From contig MU270031.1 in the NCBI GenBank assembly GCA_021432635.1, forward strand, positions 746,118 to 810,117: a DNA stretch of 64,000 bases, written 5' to 3'. The notes below the pieces were generated by a model. That model saw only the letters and a list, made by a program, of their open reading frames with translations, did no database searches and was not told where the DNA came from. The first letter of the stretch is position 1. Every line of letters begins with the position of its first letter. This stretch comes from Thozetella sp. PMI_491. Lineage: Eukaryota; Ascomycota; Sordariomycetes; Chaetosphaeriales; Chaetosphaeriaceae. A program made the position numbers and the translations under genes. Of the stretch, positions 34,553 through 46,100 are shown piece after piece.

Positions 34553-36673
34553 TCACAGCGAGTCCGTCCTCTTCATCAGGTCTACCATGTTCACGAACCG
34601 CTCCTCGCCCCTCTTCACCAACCGCACTGGCACGTATTTCCCGCCGTGCAGCTTGAGCGTCAGGATCGACGTCGCCTCGCGTATCGTCTGCCGGCCCTTC
34701 TCCTGTGCCTTGAGGTACACCGCCAGCTTCTCCTCCGGGCCCATCCGCGCCACCTCGTCGTCGGTCGCCCACTCGTCCACCGCCAGCTCGATGCTGCACT
34801 TCTGGAACACCACCGCCAGCGCGGCGATCATCTCGACGAGCGCGATGCGCCGCCCGAGGCAGGACCGCGCGCCGTCGCTGAAGGGCACGAAGCTGCCGCG
34901 GACGGGCCGGAAGAGCGATGCGCTCGTGTCCGGCCCGGAGAAGCCGCCGTAGTCTTCGGTGTCGGCACCTTCGATGTCTGCTTCCTTGGAGTTGTCGCTG
35001 CTGCGGTACCACCGCTCCGGGAGAAAGTCGTCGAGGTCGGTCGGCGCGTCCGTGAGCCGGCTGGGCTTGGTCGGCCAGTAGCGCGGGTTGCGATGCACGC
35101 TGACGCCCTCGATGCTGATGCGAAGGCCCGCCGGCAAGACGTGGCGCGCGCCATCGATGGAGAGCACCTGGTCGGCCGCGTGGTTCACCACCTTTGGGAT
35201 CTCCACCACGGGCGGCGTCAGCCGCAGGGTCTCGTTGACGCTGGCCCCTAGATACGACGCGAGCATAGGGCCCACGTTCTGTTCGTAGTTCCACGTCTTG
35301 GGGTCAGTGGTGCCGAAGAGGGCATCCACGTCCTTCTGTAGCTGGCGCTGCAGCGCCGGGTTGATGGCGAGCTGCACTAGGGTAAAGTGCAGCGTGTTGG
35401 CCGTCGTCTCGTGCCCGGCCACTGTGATGATGAAGGCGTTCCCGATGATGTCGCTCGCGGAAAGCTCGGCGCCGTCCTTCGTCTTGCCGTATTTGGACCG
35501 CACTAGCTGGCCCATGATGTCCATGCCATCTGGAGGGCTCGTCTCGTGCTCGACCTCCTCAATCTTCTCCTTTAGGAACTCGTCCATGTAGGTGACGTAG
35601 TTTTCCTTGGCCTCCCACGCCTCCTTGGCCCACTTGAACGGGAGGATGCCTAGGCGGGCTGTCAGTTCTCGCTCCGTGCAAGGGGGTTAAGTCACACGAG
35701 GGGCACGGCGTACTCAACAGCTTCCATGGGACCAACAGAAGCGCCAATATTCTGTGCAGGACGCTAGACAGTGCGCTCGAGAAGCTCATCGAGTGTCCCG
35801 GCGCAGGCTTTTGCGTGCCATACTTGGCCACCTTGGGGTTGATGCCGTCGGGCAACGCCTCCCCAGGCCAGAGCAACCGCAGTCCAAAACCAACGTAGCC
35901 GATGATGTTCAGCGCTAGGGTCATCATGTCGTGCTCCAGATCCGTCAGCGTCTTCGTGCTTGTCTTGCCCTCGTTGTTGCCTCCAAACCAGTGATCCAAC
36001 ATGCCAATGCTCTGTTTGATGGCTTCGGCGAAGGTGTGCGCGGCATTCTTCTCATTGAAGCTCGCGCTCGTGGCCTTGCGGTGCATGCGCCACAAGGCGC
36101 CCTCCGTCCCTAGAACATTGATGCCGAAGAGCGAGAGGATAGCGTAATTCGTGGTGTCCTTGGGGAAGGCCTCGCGTCGAGCTGTGATCTGCCGGATCGC
36201 ATCGGCGTTCTCGGTAAACATGGTCATGTTGCCCGGAGCCACCACGATGAAGGTCTCCCCAATGCGCTCAAACGGGTCCTGCAGGCTCTTGTAAGCCCAG
36301 TCGGGCAGCATGATGCTATCGGAAGCACGAGTGAGCGGCCGGCCATTTTGGGGGGGGACGGGGGGCAACAACGGTACGTACAACAACCATCTTTCATACC
36401 AAGACTTGGGAAGCAGGAGCTTGATCAAGGGGACCCATATCGCAGAGGTGAGCTGCCAGAGGCCATTGTGCGGGTGGATTGCTAGGTGATGTTCGTCAGC
36501 CCGCGATTCCCGTCGCATGCCTCGTGGCTTCCTCCCCGGGGTCACTCACGGACAACAATGTAGGGGAGCTGTGTTGCCTTGGCCTTGGCAATGTTCGCGC
36601 GCAGGCCGGACACGATTTTGTACGTCGCCCATAGAGCTGCTGCGCCGAGCAGCACGAGTATCCGCGAGACCAT
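34553..36673 (-). CDS. Cytochrome P450 monooxygenase, microsomal
   Basis: Exons 36550-36673, 36382-36481, 35714-36315 and 34553-35649 (640 aa). An N-terminal anchor is visible (MVSRILVLLGAAALWATYKI). P450 landmarks: WRMHRKATSASF (C helix), AGHETT (353-358), ETLR (415-418), the PERW region, and the heme loop FVPFSDGARSCLGRR with C539. All are intact, so an active heme-thiolate enzyme is expected, needing the reductase in the ER. It is longer than the usual 500-550 aa, partly because of an acidic insertion between PERW and the heme loop (SSDNSKEADIEGADTEDYGG). Substrate is unknown, and no biosynthetic cluster surrounds it. Intron 2 (36316-36381) is 66 nt with no stop, so retention would also give an open frame. 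Confidence 0.92.
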
Positions 36674-39600
36674 GTTCTTCCCTCTCAGTATTGCAGTATC
36701 GTGCAGTCGAAAAGTCCCAGCCTTTGCGCCGCCGGACACACTGGCCGTTTTGTCTGGCTAGCCGCGCCGCGCACAACTCGTGGCTGGCGTTTCGTCGTCG
36801 CAAATCTCGTCCGCCCTTCGCGCTCGGGTCGTTTCGAAGCGGGCGCGGGCCGTGGAGGAGGGGCGCGGCAGGCGGCAGGATCGCAGGGCGGGAGTATCGG
36901 GCGAAGATGCTCGAGGAAGGAGACAAGGGTGCGCCACTTAGAAGAAAGCAAATTTCGATGGTTCGGGAGAAGATCCAGCCTTTCGCCCAACGAACGCCCA
37001 CTGCTACATTGACTGCTTCCAGCTTCCAACTGATGAATTCCCGCCTAGTCGGTCGTGACAGGTCGCAAGGGGCCACGGAGCTAGCCAGAAAACTGTGCCC
37101 GTTTCGGATGGCGCCCCTCCGGCTCAGCGCTAGGATCTCTGAATCCGCCATTGGGCGGTTGGTTGGGCGCTGTGGGGGGGCCCGTCAAGGAGCTCTGGGC
37201 AGCTCTGGGCAGCTCTCGGCGCGCTCGCCCTGCAGGAGCTGAGGGGCCATCTTCGAACGCCTTATCACGTTACCACGGGGCAAGTATGCATCTCAGCATT
37301 CCAGCTGGCGAGAGGCCGAGAGCCAATCGCCGAATTTGCGCCGACTGCACCGCTAGAAAACACATATACCTTGTTTTCTGGAAACGTGGGACAGTTGACA
37401 TCCGGCTCGCGTGGGCCAGCCCGCCTATCCGCCCGGCCTTATCACCGGGCTAGAAACCATTTCACCCTTGGCCCGTTCAAGATTGCGGAAGACGACCCTG
37501 CTGGGGGCGGGAGAGGCTGAAAAAATGGGGGCGAGGAGCCGCAAGACTTGGCCAATCAATACTAGCCAGTTACGCAGTAAACTCTCCGACTTGAATAATC
37601 CCCGCTAGCTTACCAAGGTTAACTACTCTGACCCCAGCACCCAGGTATAGGTATTATAGTATATCCTATCCCTGGTGTTAGCTATCCTAATAATTGCCTA
37701 TGCATCGAGGCGCTTTGTTATTTGCGTCTATTCACTATTGTCGCTCTTACTGCGAAGTAGAACATAACTTGGGCATGCCAAATTTATGCCTTCATCTAGA
37801 ACTATCTATACCTTGGTATTCTGCCGTCCTGTGGCCGATCTTCAGGCATGTTTCCTCGGCAGGGCTTCTGTTAAACCATGTAATTATACTAGTATCCATA
37901 TCTGGCCAAAGTCCAATCCATTTGAGTCGTTTGTGCTACTAAGAAACTGCAGGGGGGCGGCGGGAAATTGCCCTAGTTCAACGCTACTCGTCTTCGGTGT
38001 CAAGATCTAGATCGGTCATAATGATAAATCACCGCCTTATGAAAAAGGGAGGTCTTGAATGGGAAATTGTGGAGCGAGAACAAAGAAGACTTACAGGGAA
38101 TCTTGGTCACTTTAGAAATGGACAACAATCGCAACAGAGCACTGCCCAACCAATAAGGTGCATTAACGGAGCCTCATCCCATACTATTCTACACATCACT
38201 CCGAGCTCCCAGTCAATATCCCATACCTTCAGATCGACGAGGCACTTGTGCTAAATCAAGTGTAAGAAGTACGGGTCTCATGTGATAGCATCCCGGCGGA
38301 TTCAAGGTGGAACAAGGTTAGAAAGATCATTTACTAGAGCATTCATTATATTCCTATATCCCTAACTGAATTGCCATACTTAGCTGGGGTCTTCTACGTC
38401 TTGAAAATACAACCATTACACACTTGATAAAATGACCATACTGTATCTATATGTGAGCCATAACTTACTACATAGAAGCCACAGCCAGCCGACACGTGTA
38501 ATTTTTCCTCTTGGAACAATGGGCCGATCGCCGTATGCTGGCTACCCAATCGGGGATACCGAAGCACCCTGATCGAAGCAGAAAAAGAAAAGGCAGCCAA
38601 GACACATCGATTGGCGTAACCGGGATCCCTGGCTACTCGCCAGCGTTCGGACCAAGCCGCCGTTGAACCTTTTGACTTACTCATGACCACTTCTACAACC
38701 ACACCCTCGCCCCCCCCCCTTCCTGAATCCGAACCCCCTTGCGGATATCGCCCAAGAGACCAGACGAAACCAGGGGGACTAAGGAGCCGAGAGACCCGGA
38801 GTCCGGCGGCGAACTTTGCATCGGAAGTCGCGGCGCACAGCCCATCATGGCGGATGTCGAAGCTTCGGCCGATGTTTCGAAACAAGGCGGCTGATCGCTG
38901 CTGCATCTAGGGGATTGGGCGAGTGTGCTTGCTACCAGGTGGTCCAAGGGGCCCCGGGGAGAGACCCAAGCGTCTCCCGGGTAAGGGGCTTCCCTGAACG
39001 ATGGAAAAGCAGGGTGCTTTGCGGGGCGGCAGCCGTGGTAGGCTTGATCAGGCGGAAGGGGTCATGCTACCTTCGACGAAAGGCATTGGACGACCTCCTC
39101 GAGGACCATTTTCGGCCAGTGGCCAGACTGGTCCGGCCTGACCGAGCCATTTGGGCTGGTACCACTTTCGCGCTGCATGGGGCGAGTCTGGGTCGATCGA
39201 CATGGAACTAGGGAAGTCAGTAAAGCTTGGGGAACGAGCTTGCCAGGTCTTGTACAATCGGGTAGGGACCGCACCAAACTCGTCACCTCCACATTTCAAC
39301 CATCACCATTCCACAAGGTTTAGCTCAAGCGTTCATTATTTTCTATACCTCCTATTTACTGGAGAAGTTGTTATCCTAACATAGCTTCTGTCCTAAAAGA
39401 GGAATGTCCTAGGCCGTCTGTCTCGTATCCTAAAAAGGGTTCTTCGTCTGTGGCCTGGTTACCGGAGTCATCTCCTCATGGGGGATTCTATTCATCTGCC
39501 TTCATCACCGGCACTTCATGTGAACTGACCGAATCACGGACTTTTATTTAGCTACGTAGGTAGCTGAGATGGCCACTAGGGTCATGTGGGGTGAAGACTA

Positions 39601-40232
39601 AACTAGAACGCAAAGCAACTCTGTAGCACCGACGCTGGCTCCAGGAAAACACGAAAAAGGCGGATGCTATGAATCCCAAAGCCCTGCAGAGGGGAGCAAG
39701 CGCCGTCTCTCCCGTCTCAGAGAACGAAAGAGGTCGGGTATCACGGAAAGGAGAAAGGGAGAAGAAGTTCCACAACCGCCACCGGCCGACTCCCCCTTGC
39801 TACCCGTCTTATTACCCGTTACAGTTCCGATAATGCGTCCGCGCAGAGAAGAAAATGAGCAGAAAAGAAGGGCGTGTAAGAGCAGAATTTCGTACAACAC
39901 CACCACGTCGCAGCTCCGTTTAGGTTCCGTTTCCTCCCTGGTCGTCTGATGAGTGTCCTGCCTCCAGTGTCGTTTGTGCCGTGAAAGATTTTTCATAGCC
40001 CATTCTCGGATAAAGAAATGGGGTTCGGTGGTCGCCTCTCCCCTTTTTGTAGTATTGTCCCAAGCGCGAGCATAGGAGTGAGCCCGATGATAGTCTAGTA
40101 GTCTAGAAAAGTGTAGCATCGCTTTTCCCCTCCCCCACCCCCAATTAGTGCAGTCTGAAGATTGAGCGTCCCGTGTGGTTGGTCCCTCGGGAAGAGATTT
40201 ACAAGAAGAAATGGTACATCGGTATGTCGTCA
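36674..40232. other. Intergenic, partly AT-rich
   Basis: 3.6 kb with no supportable gene. Near 37190-37221 a short tandem repeat of AGCTCTGGGC units occurs. From about 37600 to 38450 the sequence becomes AT- and TpA-rich relative to its surroundings, which could be decayed repeat DNA. The longest frames (up to 241 codons) overlap P450 exon 1 or are low quality. Confidence 0.5.
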
Positions 40233-43120
40233 TTAGTGACGAGCAGGGTAGACATCACGGTCCTCGTCGACGCGCGGCATGCTGGAGCGAGGTGCAGCGT
40301 ACGACTGGTGGCGGACGTGGTGATAGCTGGGAGCGGGAGCTTCATACTGAGTCTGCATAGGCGAGTTGTTCATGCCCTGACCGGAAAGCGTGCGAGTCAT
40401 CTGCATTGGCCGCATGGCGTTTGGAGTGCTCTGGTGGCGCATGTGCCGGGGGGCATTACCCATGGGGGCAGGCTGAGGCGCTGCCGCCTGCTGGTAGAAC
40501 TGAGGGGGCGGGTAGTGTGGTTGGCGAGCGGGCATCTCATCGTAGTATCCCGGAGGACCCTGGGTGGCAGCAGCAACATACGGGTTTTGGTACTCAGCCG
40601 TATACTGCATAGGCGCCGCCGTGTCGTAAGGGTAAGGCGCAGCAAAGTTGGTATTGTTGAGCGGGTAACCCTGTGAAGACGAGGGGCGGTACGTCATCTG
40701 CTGAGTTTGGTTGAAAGCACTGACATCCGAGTATGACCGTTGATGAGAAGGGCGGCTGGTGCGACCATCGTGGTACGCAACAGCGGCCTGGTTCAGCTCT
40801 AGGTGCTCAGTCATGTGCGGACCACCCACACGCTGGGGAGTCGGGGCAGGCAGAGGACCGTGGGGACCGGACGCCATGCCGAAGTTGTAGGCAGCCGGCG
40901 GGGCACCGGGTTGACGCTCGTCGTAGAACCGATCCTCGGTCTGGTTCTCGCGGATGTTGCTGAAGGCTGGGCGGTGAGCAAGGGGGCCCATACGGCGTCC
41001 GATGGTGGGGATGACCCGGTCTGTGACGCCTCGCGCGTAGAAGTCCTCGTACTCGCCATCGATGCGAGGACGCTTCTCTACTGGCGAGACGAAGTCAGGA
41101 GTGGCCCAGTAGCCGGTGTTAGGCTGGCTGACGCGGCGCGTCATCGGGAAGGGCTCGTGGGCAGCACGCAAAGCTACACCCATACTATGGGAGCGCTTAT
41201 GGGTGTTTCCAGTGCTGGGCTTGCGCTTAGGGTAGGCCTTCGCCTTGCTCTCCTCAGATGTATCCGTTGTGATGTTGGGCAGGATCTCGATGTCTGGAAT
41301 TTGTGCGATTCGGTTCTCGTCCATCTCCACCTTGAGCTGCTGGACGACGGCTTCGATCTCCGCTGTAGAGTAGCCCGTGGCGGTCTTCTCGAGCAGCCAC
41401 TGGGGAACAGCAGTGCCTAGAGCGACCGCATGATCGTTGAAGTTATCCATGTCCTCAAGGTCGTCATCCTGGAAGCGCCTCTTCTTTGTCTTGTCATCGA
41501 GGCGCTTCTGCTCGCGCTTCCGCACGGTCAAGGACCAGTCCTGCACCACACCGGCCTTGCCTTGGTTCTTGTTCTCATCGCTCCAGGCCTGCACCCGAGC
41601 GATCTGCTTGAGGACCAGCTCGCACTGGAGCTTCGCATACTCTTGAGCATTGCGATACCGGGAACGCTGGTAGTGCTTTCGGCAGAAGTGCACCCACACG
41701 TAGTTAGGGATGAGCCGAGTGCAGAGCTTGTTCCGACCAAAGATGTGGGAGATAGCCTTGCGGGGTTGCGAATTGGTGTCACAGTTCTCAATGTACATGC
41801 ACTTGATAGTGCCGTCAAGAATGGGGGCGTCCGAGCCTGCGACCTGTTAGTTATGCCCATGCACATAAAAGGCTAAACAATGAGAGTTTCTTACTTTGCC
41901 CAGTAAGACCCGATGGGTTTGAAGACTCAGGAATGGAGCCGATGCTGTGCTGTCCTATGGTTGGCAGTGGAGCGAAGTCGGGTGCTGACACCGCCCTTTT
42001 ATGGGATCTTGTGGGCGGCGACTCAGGGCGAAGCAGCGGACCGAAGTCTGAATCACCTTCACCGATGCTGTTCGAGACGATTAGCTGCTAGTCTTGTTGC
42101 GCAGGGATGGTGTGCTGGAGTTCGAGACGGGCAGTTGCTGGCCATGCTCTGTTTTGTGCCCAGTGTGAACGTGTTTTGGTTGGTGCGTAGTATGACCTTC
42201 CGAAAAAGGAAACCACGAAGGGACACCAACTCCGTACAACAATCGATGCAAGTGTTCAACACTGGTGAACCTCTGTGGTACCTGGGGTAGGAGATCCACT
42301 CGAGCACCCACCGGGCAAGAACGACTGGCATGCCGAAAAAAGACGGACGGGTATGCCGAATTGGGTACAGGGAAAGGAAAGAACGACGCAGAGTATCTAC
42401 TTACCGCTCTAGACCGCGGCCCATCATGGCCGCGTCCGACGGCGAGCCAGGGCGCCGCTCGACCGTCTTGGGGCTGACTTTGCCACTACTAGGAGATGTC
42501 GGCTCGTCATGATGCGGGCGGGCTGTGACCGGGGATGGAGGCTGGACCACGCCAATGATCGGCGCAGCCTTGGAAAGTACGGACATGTCGAAGGTTTCTG
42601 TTGTCGGCAGGCGCGGATCCAGAGAATTCTCGGTCATAAGCGTGCCTAGAGGCTGGAACTCGCTCACAGTCGACAAGGACGAGATGCGAGAGTGTGATTG
42701 CGAGTTGTTTGACGAAGATGTGTAGGAAGAAAGGCTGCTTCGAGAGTCCGAGAATTTATGTTTTGGTGACTTGGGGCTTGCAGACGCTAACCCGTCCGTT
42801 GGTGATTCAGAGTAGAAGGCCGGACGAGCAGTCGAAGGGGTCTGGATGAGCTTAGTGTCCAGTGTTAGAGGCAGAGAGTAACCGCCAGCGTCCCATGGCG
42901 TCCGGTTTCTGTTGGGTGACTGCGAACTGCTAGTCCTCCTTGGCGGTGTCCGCTCCGGTGAAGGCGTAGGGACGGCAGTGTTCGTCGCTGTCGTGCCTCC
43001 GGTTGCAGAGGGGGTTGGTGTCTGGTCGAGAGATTCACTCCGCTGATGGCTGTTCCTGTTCGCCGCCGCCGCAGCAGCTGCCGCCGCCGACGACGTGTTT
43101 AAGAGTGATGTTACGTCCAT
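40233..43120 (-). CDS. Putative fungal regulator with a conserved Cys/His block
   Basis: Exons 42405-43120, 41895-42067 and 40233-41836 (830 aa), starting MDVTSLLNTSSAAAAA. The first ~290 residues are Ser/Thr/Pro-rich with 14-3-3/kinase-like sites (SHKRAVSAPDF). Around 308-360 lies a compact block with C309, C315, C335, H346, C348 and H351 (KCMYIENC, then KAISHIFGRNKLCTR, then VHFCRKHYQRSRYR). It could be a small zinc-binding DNA- or RNA-binding fold. A basic KREQKRLDDKTKKRR segment follows, a likely nuclear signal. The C-terminal third is Pro/Gln/Tyr-rich, like an activation domain. I believe this block occurs in developmental regulators of filamentous fungi, but I cannot name the gene with confidence. 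A very long upstream region fits a regulatory gene. Confidence 0.78.
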
Positions 43121-46100
43121 TGTGTTGAGTAGATCTGGGTTCCGGGCTTGACAGTCCGATGTCTCTGCTGGTCGTGTGCTGCTTCACCGAGCCTTGCGGT
43201 GCTCACGAGGCCACTTGCCTTTCAGATGCCCTAGCTGGAAGCCCCTTTGTTGAATCAGCAGCCCAAGGCTATGACTCGGGATCCAGGAAGTGAGGCTGGT
43301 GAGATGGATAGGTGGGCTAAAGGGCGAGACGAAGACCGGATGGAAGTCTTGGTGCTGTTCTTCCCCGGATCGCTTCTGAAGTGGTCAGGAGCGAAGGGTT
43401 CTCTTCCTTCTCTCCACGAAATGCCGTTATTCTTGCTTGTCCGTCCAGTCCAGATATGCACGACTGCAAGATTCGCCAGCTTCTTGTCTGGTATATATCG
43501 AGGATTTCTGCTCGTCAAGGCTGACTCTCCTATGTCTTGGCACAACAGTCACTCTAGAATCCGGTTCTCGAGAGACAATGTTGTTCAGGACTGAGGCTGG
43601 CTCGAGTGACCACACTGTTCCAGGTTGTCGTCGATGACTTATCCTCCCAGTTGTCACTGATCCTCCGCACACCCGGGCTCAGGCTGGACAGGGTCGAAGG
43701 TCGAGTGACCCGCGGGGTTGTGTTGGCGTAGCGGTGGTTGCAGATAGCGTCCGAGGCAAAGCTTAGGTTGACAGGGTGCCGGGAGATCCTCCAGGTTTTG
43801 TGGCCCTCGAGGGGACGGAGCGAGCCCACAAGCAGGTAGGATAATCAGACCTATCGACGGGATCGACGTTTGAGCGTCGCACTGACAGTCCCAGCAAGGA
43901 TTGAAACACCCGAAACACCAGTGATCCAGGTACCGGACTGACTAACGGAGTCGTCCCAACGCCAGGGAAACATCTGACTAGCAGAGCCTCCAATGGAATT
44001 CGGATACCGAGAGAACCGAGAAAGAATAAGAAACCCTTGCGCCGACTTGGCTGGCCGCTTGCGCTGAAATGAGTTCAAGACGGAGGAAATGGGGACGACG
44101 CCGAGCCAGCTAGAGGGACTCGAGCAAGCGGGATATCTAGGTGGGAAGGAGGGGAGGGAACACCCCAACTAGTATGTCACCGAGTGTGTAGCGAGAGATG
44201 CCCTGCGAGAAACAAGCCACCTCCTGCCTGATACTATGTCAGCCGTCTTGATAGCTGAGGGCAAAGGGACATGGGCAGGTACGGTAGCAGAGTAAATGAA
44301 AGGAGGCCCGGGGGGAGGTGACCAGCAAGACAAGAGAAAACAAAAAAAGATGGGACGAATGGTAACACCGAGCCTGTAGAGGAGGGGAGAAGCGAGGTAG
44401 GGCTGTGCTGAAGTGCATGAACGGAGCCTACAGTCTGAAGGAGGTTGCTGTTTGGGGTTGGATTAGAGGTGCACGATATGGGATACCCAGGTTGGGGGAT
44501 CACACCTGGGGGGCCACTACGGACTGCCAGGGCAACCTGGCCTAAGTGCTGCAGCAATACTCAAGTAGTATGGGCAAGGTATGGGGCTAGGCCGAGCTGG
44601 ACGCAACGCTAGCAGATGCGGACGGAGGAGGGGACGGTGGCCACAGGGGAATGGGCAGCGGCATGATCACAGCGTTGTGGGAGAGGGAACAGAGTTTCCA
44701 CATGCGGCAGGACGAGGGAGGGCCGCGCATTATGCATTGAAGACGGTGTTAGTCGATGTTTAGGCTTCCCCACACTAGGCTTGGGGCCGGGTCCCAGACT
44801 CGCTAGATATCCCCGACTGGTCGTATTCGAGAGGCAGGGCCCCTGTTGTGGCCGTGGTGGGTGGTATGGAAAAGGGGGGAGGGGTGGCGCTATCTGCCGC
44901 AGAGCCCTGGTCTAGGGACGGATATCCCAGGTCCTGGATCTGGCCAATATGCCGGCCGTTTTAGAAGGCATCCTGGTGCGTCAGATTGGCCCGCCGAAAA
45001 TCATGGCGTCAGATGCACCGTCTGAACCACCATGATCTCCACAGGGGGCCTGTCCGGACCAGGGCTCGGTTTCCAATTCAATCGGAACTGCACAGAGGGG
45101 TGTGAGTCTGGGATAGGGAGACGGCCGGCTGCCGGCCCTCGGGGGGGAATGTAAGAAGGGCTTGGCCAAAACCAAGACGTGGTGGGTGTGGGCGGTAACT
45201 GGGCACTGTCCAGCGCGGACAGTCGAGGCGCAGGCCCTGCACCTCTGAAGAGGGATCTGCGAACTGAGACCTTGGGACGGGGCTTCCTAACTGCTGCTCC
45301 CCAGAGGGATTGGGAGAACGGACGGGGGGCTCAGTTGCTCTTCTGCGACCGAGCTGGCACCCGTGGAGGGTGTGAGGGGGCCACTCGGGTTCAATCGCCG
45401 TCCGCCGTGTCGATTTGTTCCGAACGAGTCCGGGCCATGAGTTCCTTCAGATTAGACGGAAGTGCACGCTTAATGGGATCGTGGTGGTGAGAGGGCGCAG
45501 GGCAGGTCTCCAAGATGAGCCTACAATACGTACAATACAGCCGGTACGGAATGCTCTCCGCAACCCCTCCTCGCTACCTCGAGTTCTTTCCCTCTGCAGG
45601 AGGGGACGCAATCGACATGGACGGCTGCGAATGTCTGTGAGCCCCGGCAGGGGGACACGGTAGCCGCGGTCGGGCTAGCTGCTTCACCCTATTGCGGTAA
45701 TTTCATCTGCATGCAAGCGCAGCCGGCGATCTTGGGGGGAGCCTTTGCGCTGCTCAAGTGTACTTCTCCCCATACGCGCGGAAGGGGGGCAGTTTCGGGA
45801 AGTAGACCATAGCGGCGGGGTAAGGGATCTTGAGTGCCTCAGTCGTGAGCACACCCCCGCTAGCACTGGGAGATGTGTGTATTGCACCAGCCTCATGGAG
45901 GCGCATCTTACCGGACGACAAAAAGGGCATTGTCCCTTGAAGAAAAAGACACCGGCGCGCGCCCTCGTGGCAAGAAAGTGGCGGTGACGAGCAAGCTTGC
46001 GCAAGCGGCAGACCGAGAGCAAACCGGATATCAGCCTCCAGTAGCCCGGGCGTGCTAAAGTAGCGGGCGACGAGCGAATGATAGCGCCACCTTACTGCTG

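Noticed and set aside
34392-35294. 300-codon minus-strand and 260-codon plus-strand frames in the P450 last exon
   Set aside because: These are out-of-frame and antisense shadows of the P450 exon that carries the heme loop.
36517-37242. 241-codon plus-strand frame
   Set aside because: It overlaps P450 exon 1 on the other strand, is Arg-rich and shows no family resemblance.
38394-38906. 170-codon minus-strand frame
   Set aside because: It lies in the mixed-composition intergenic region, with no plausible promoter, splicing or domain.
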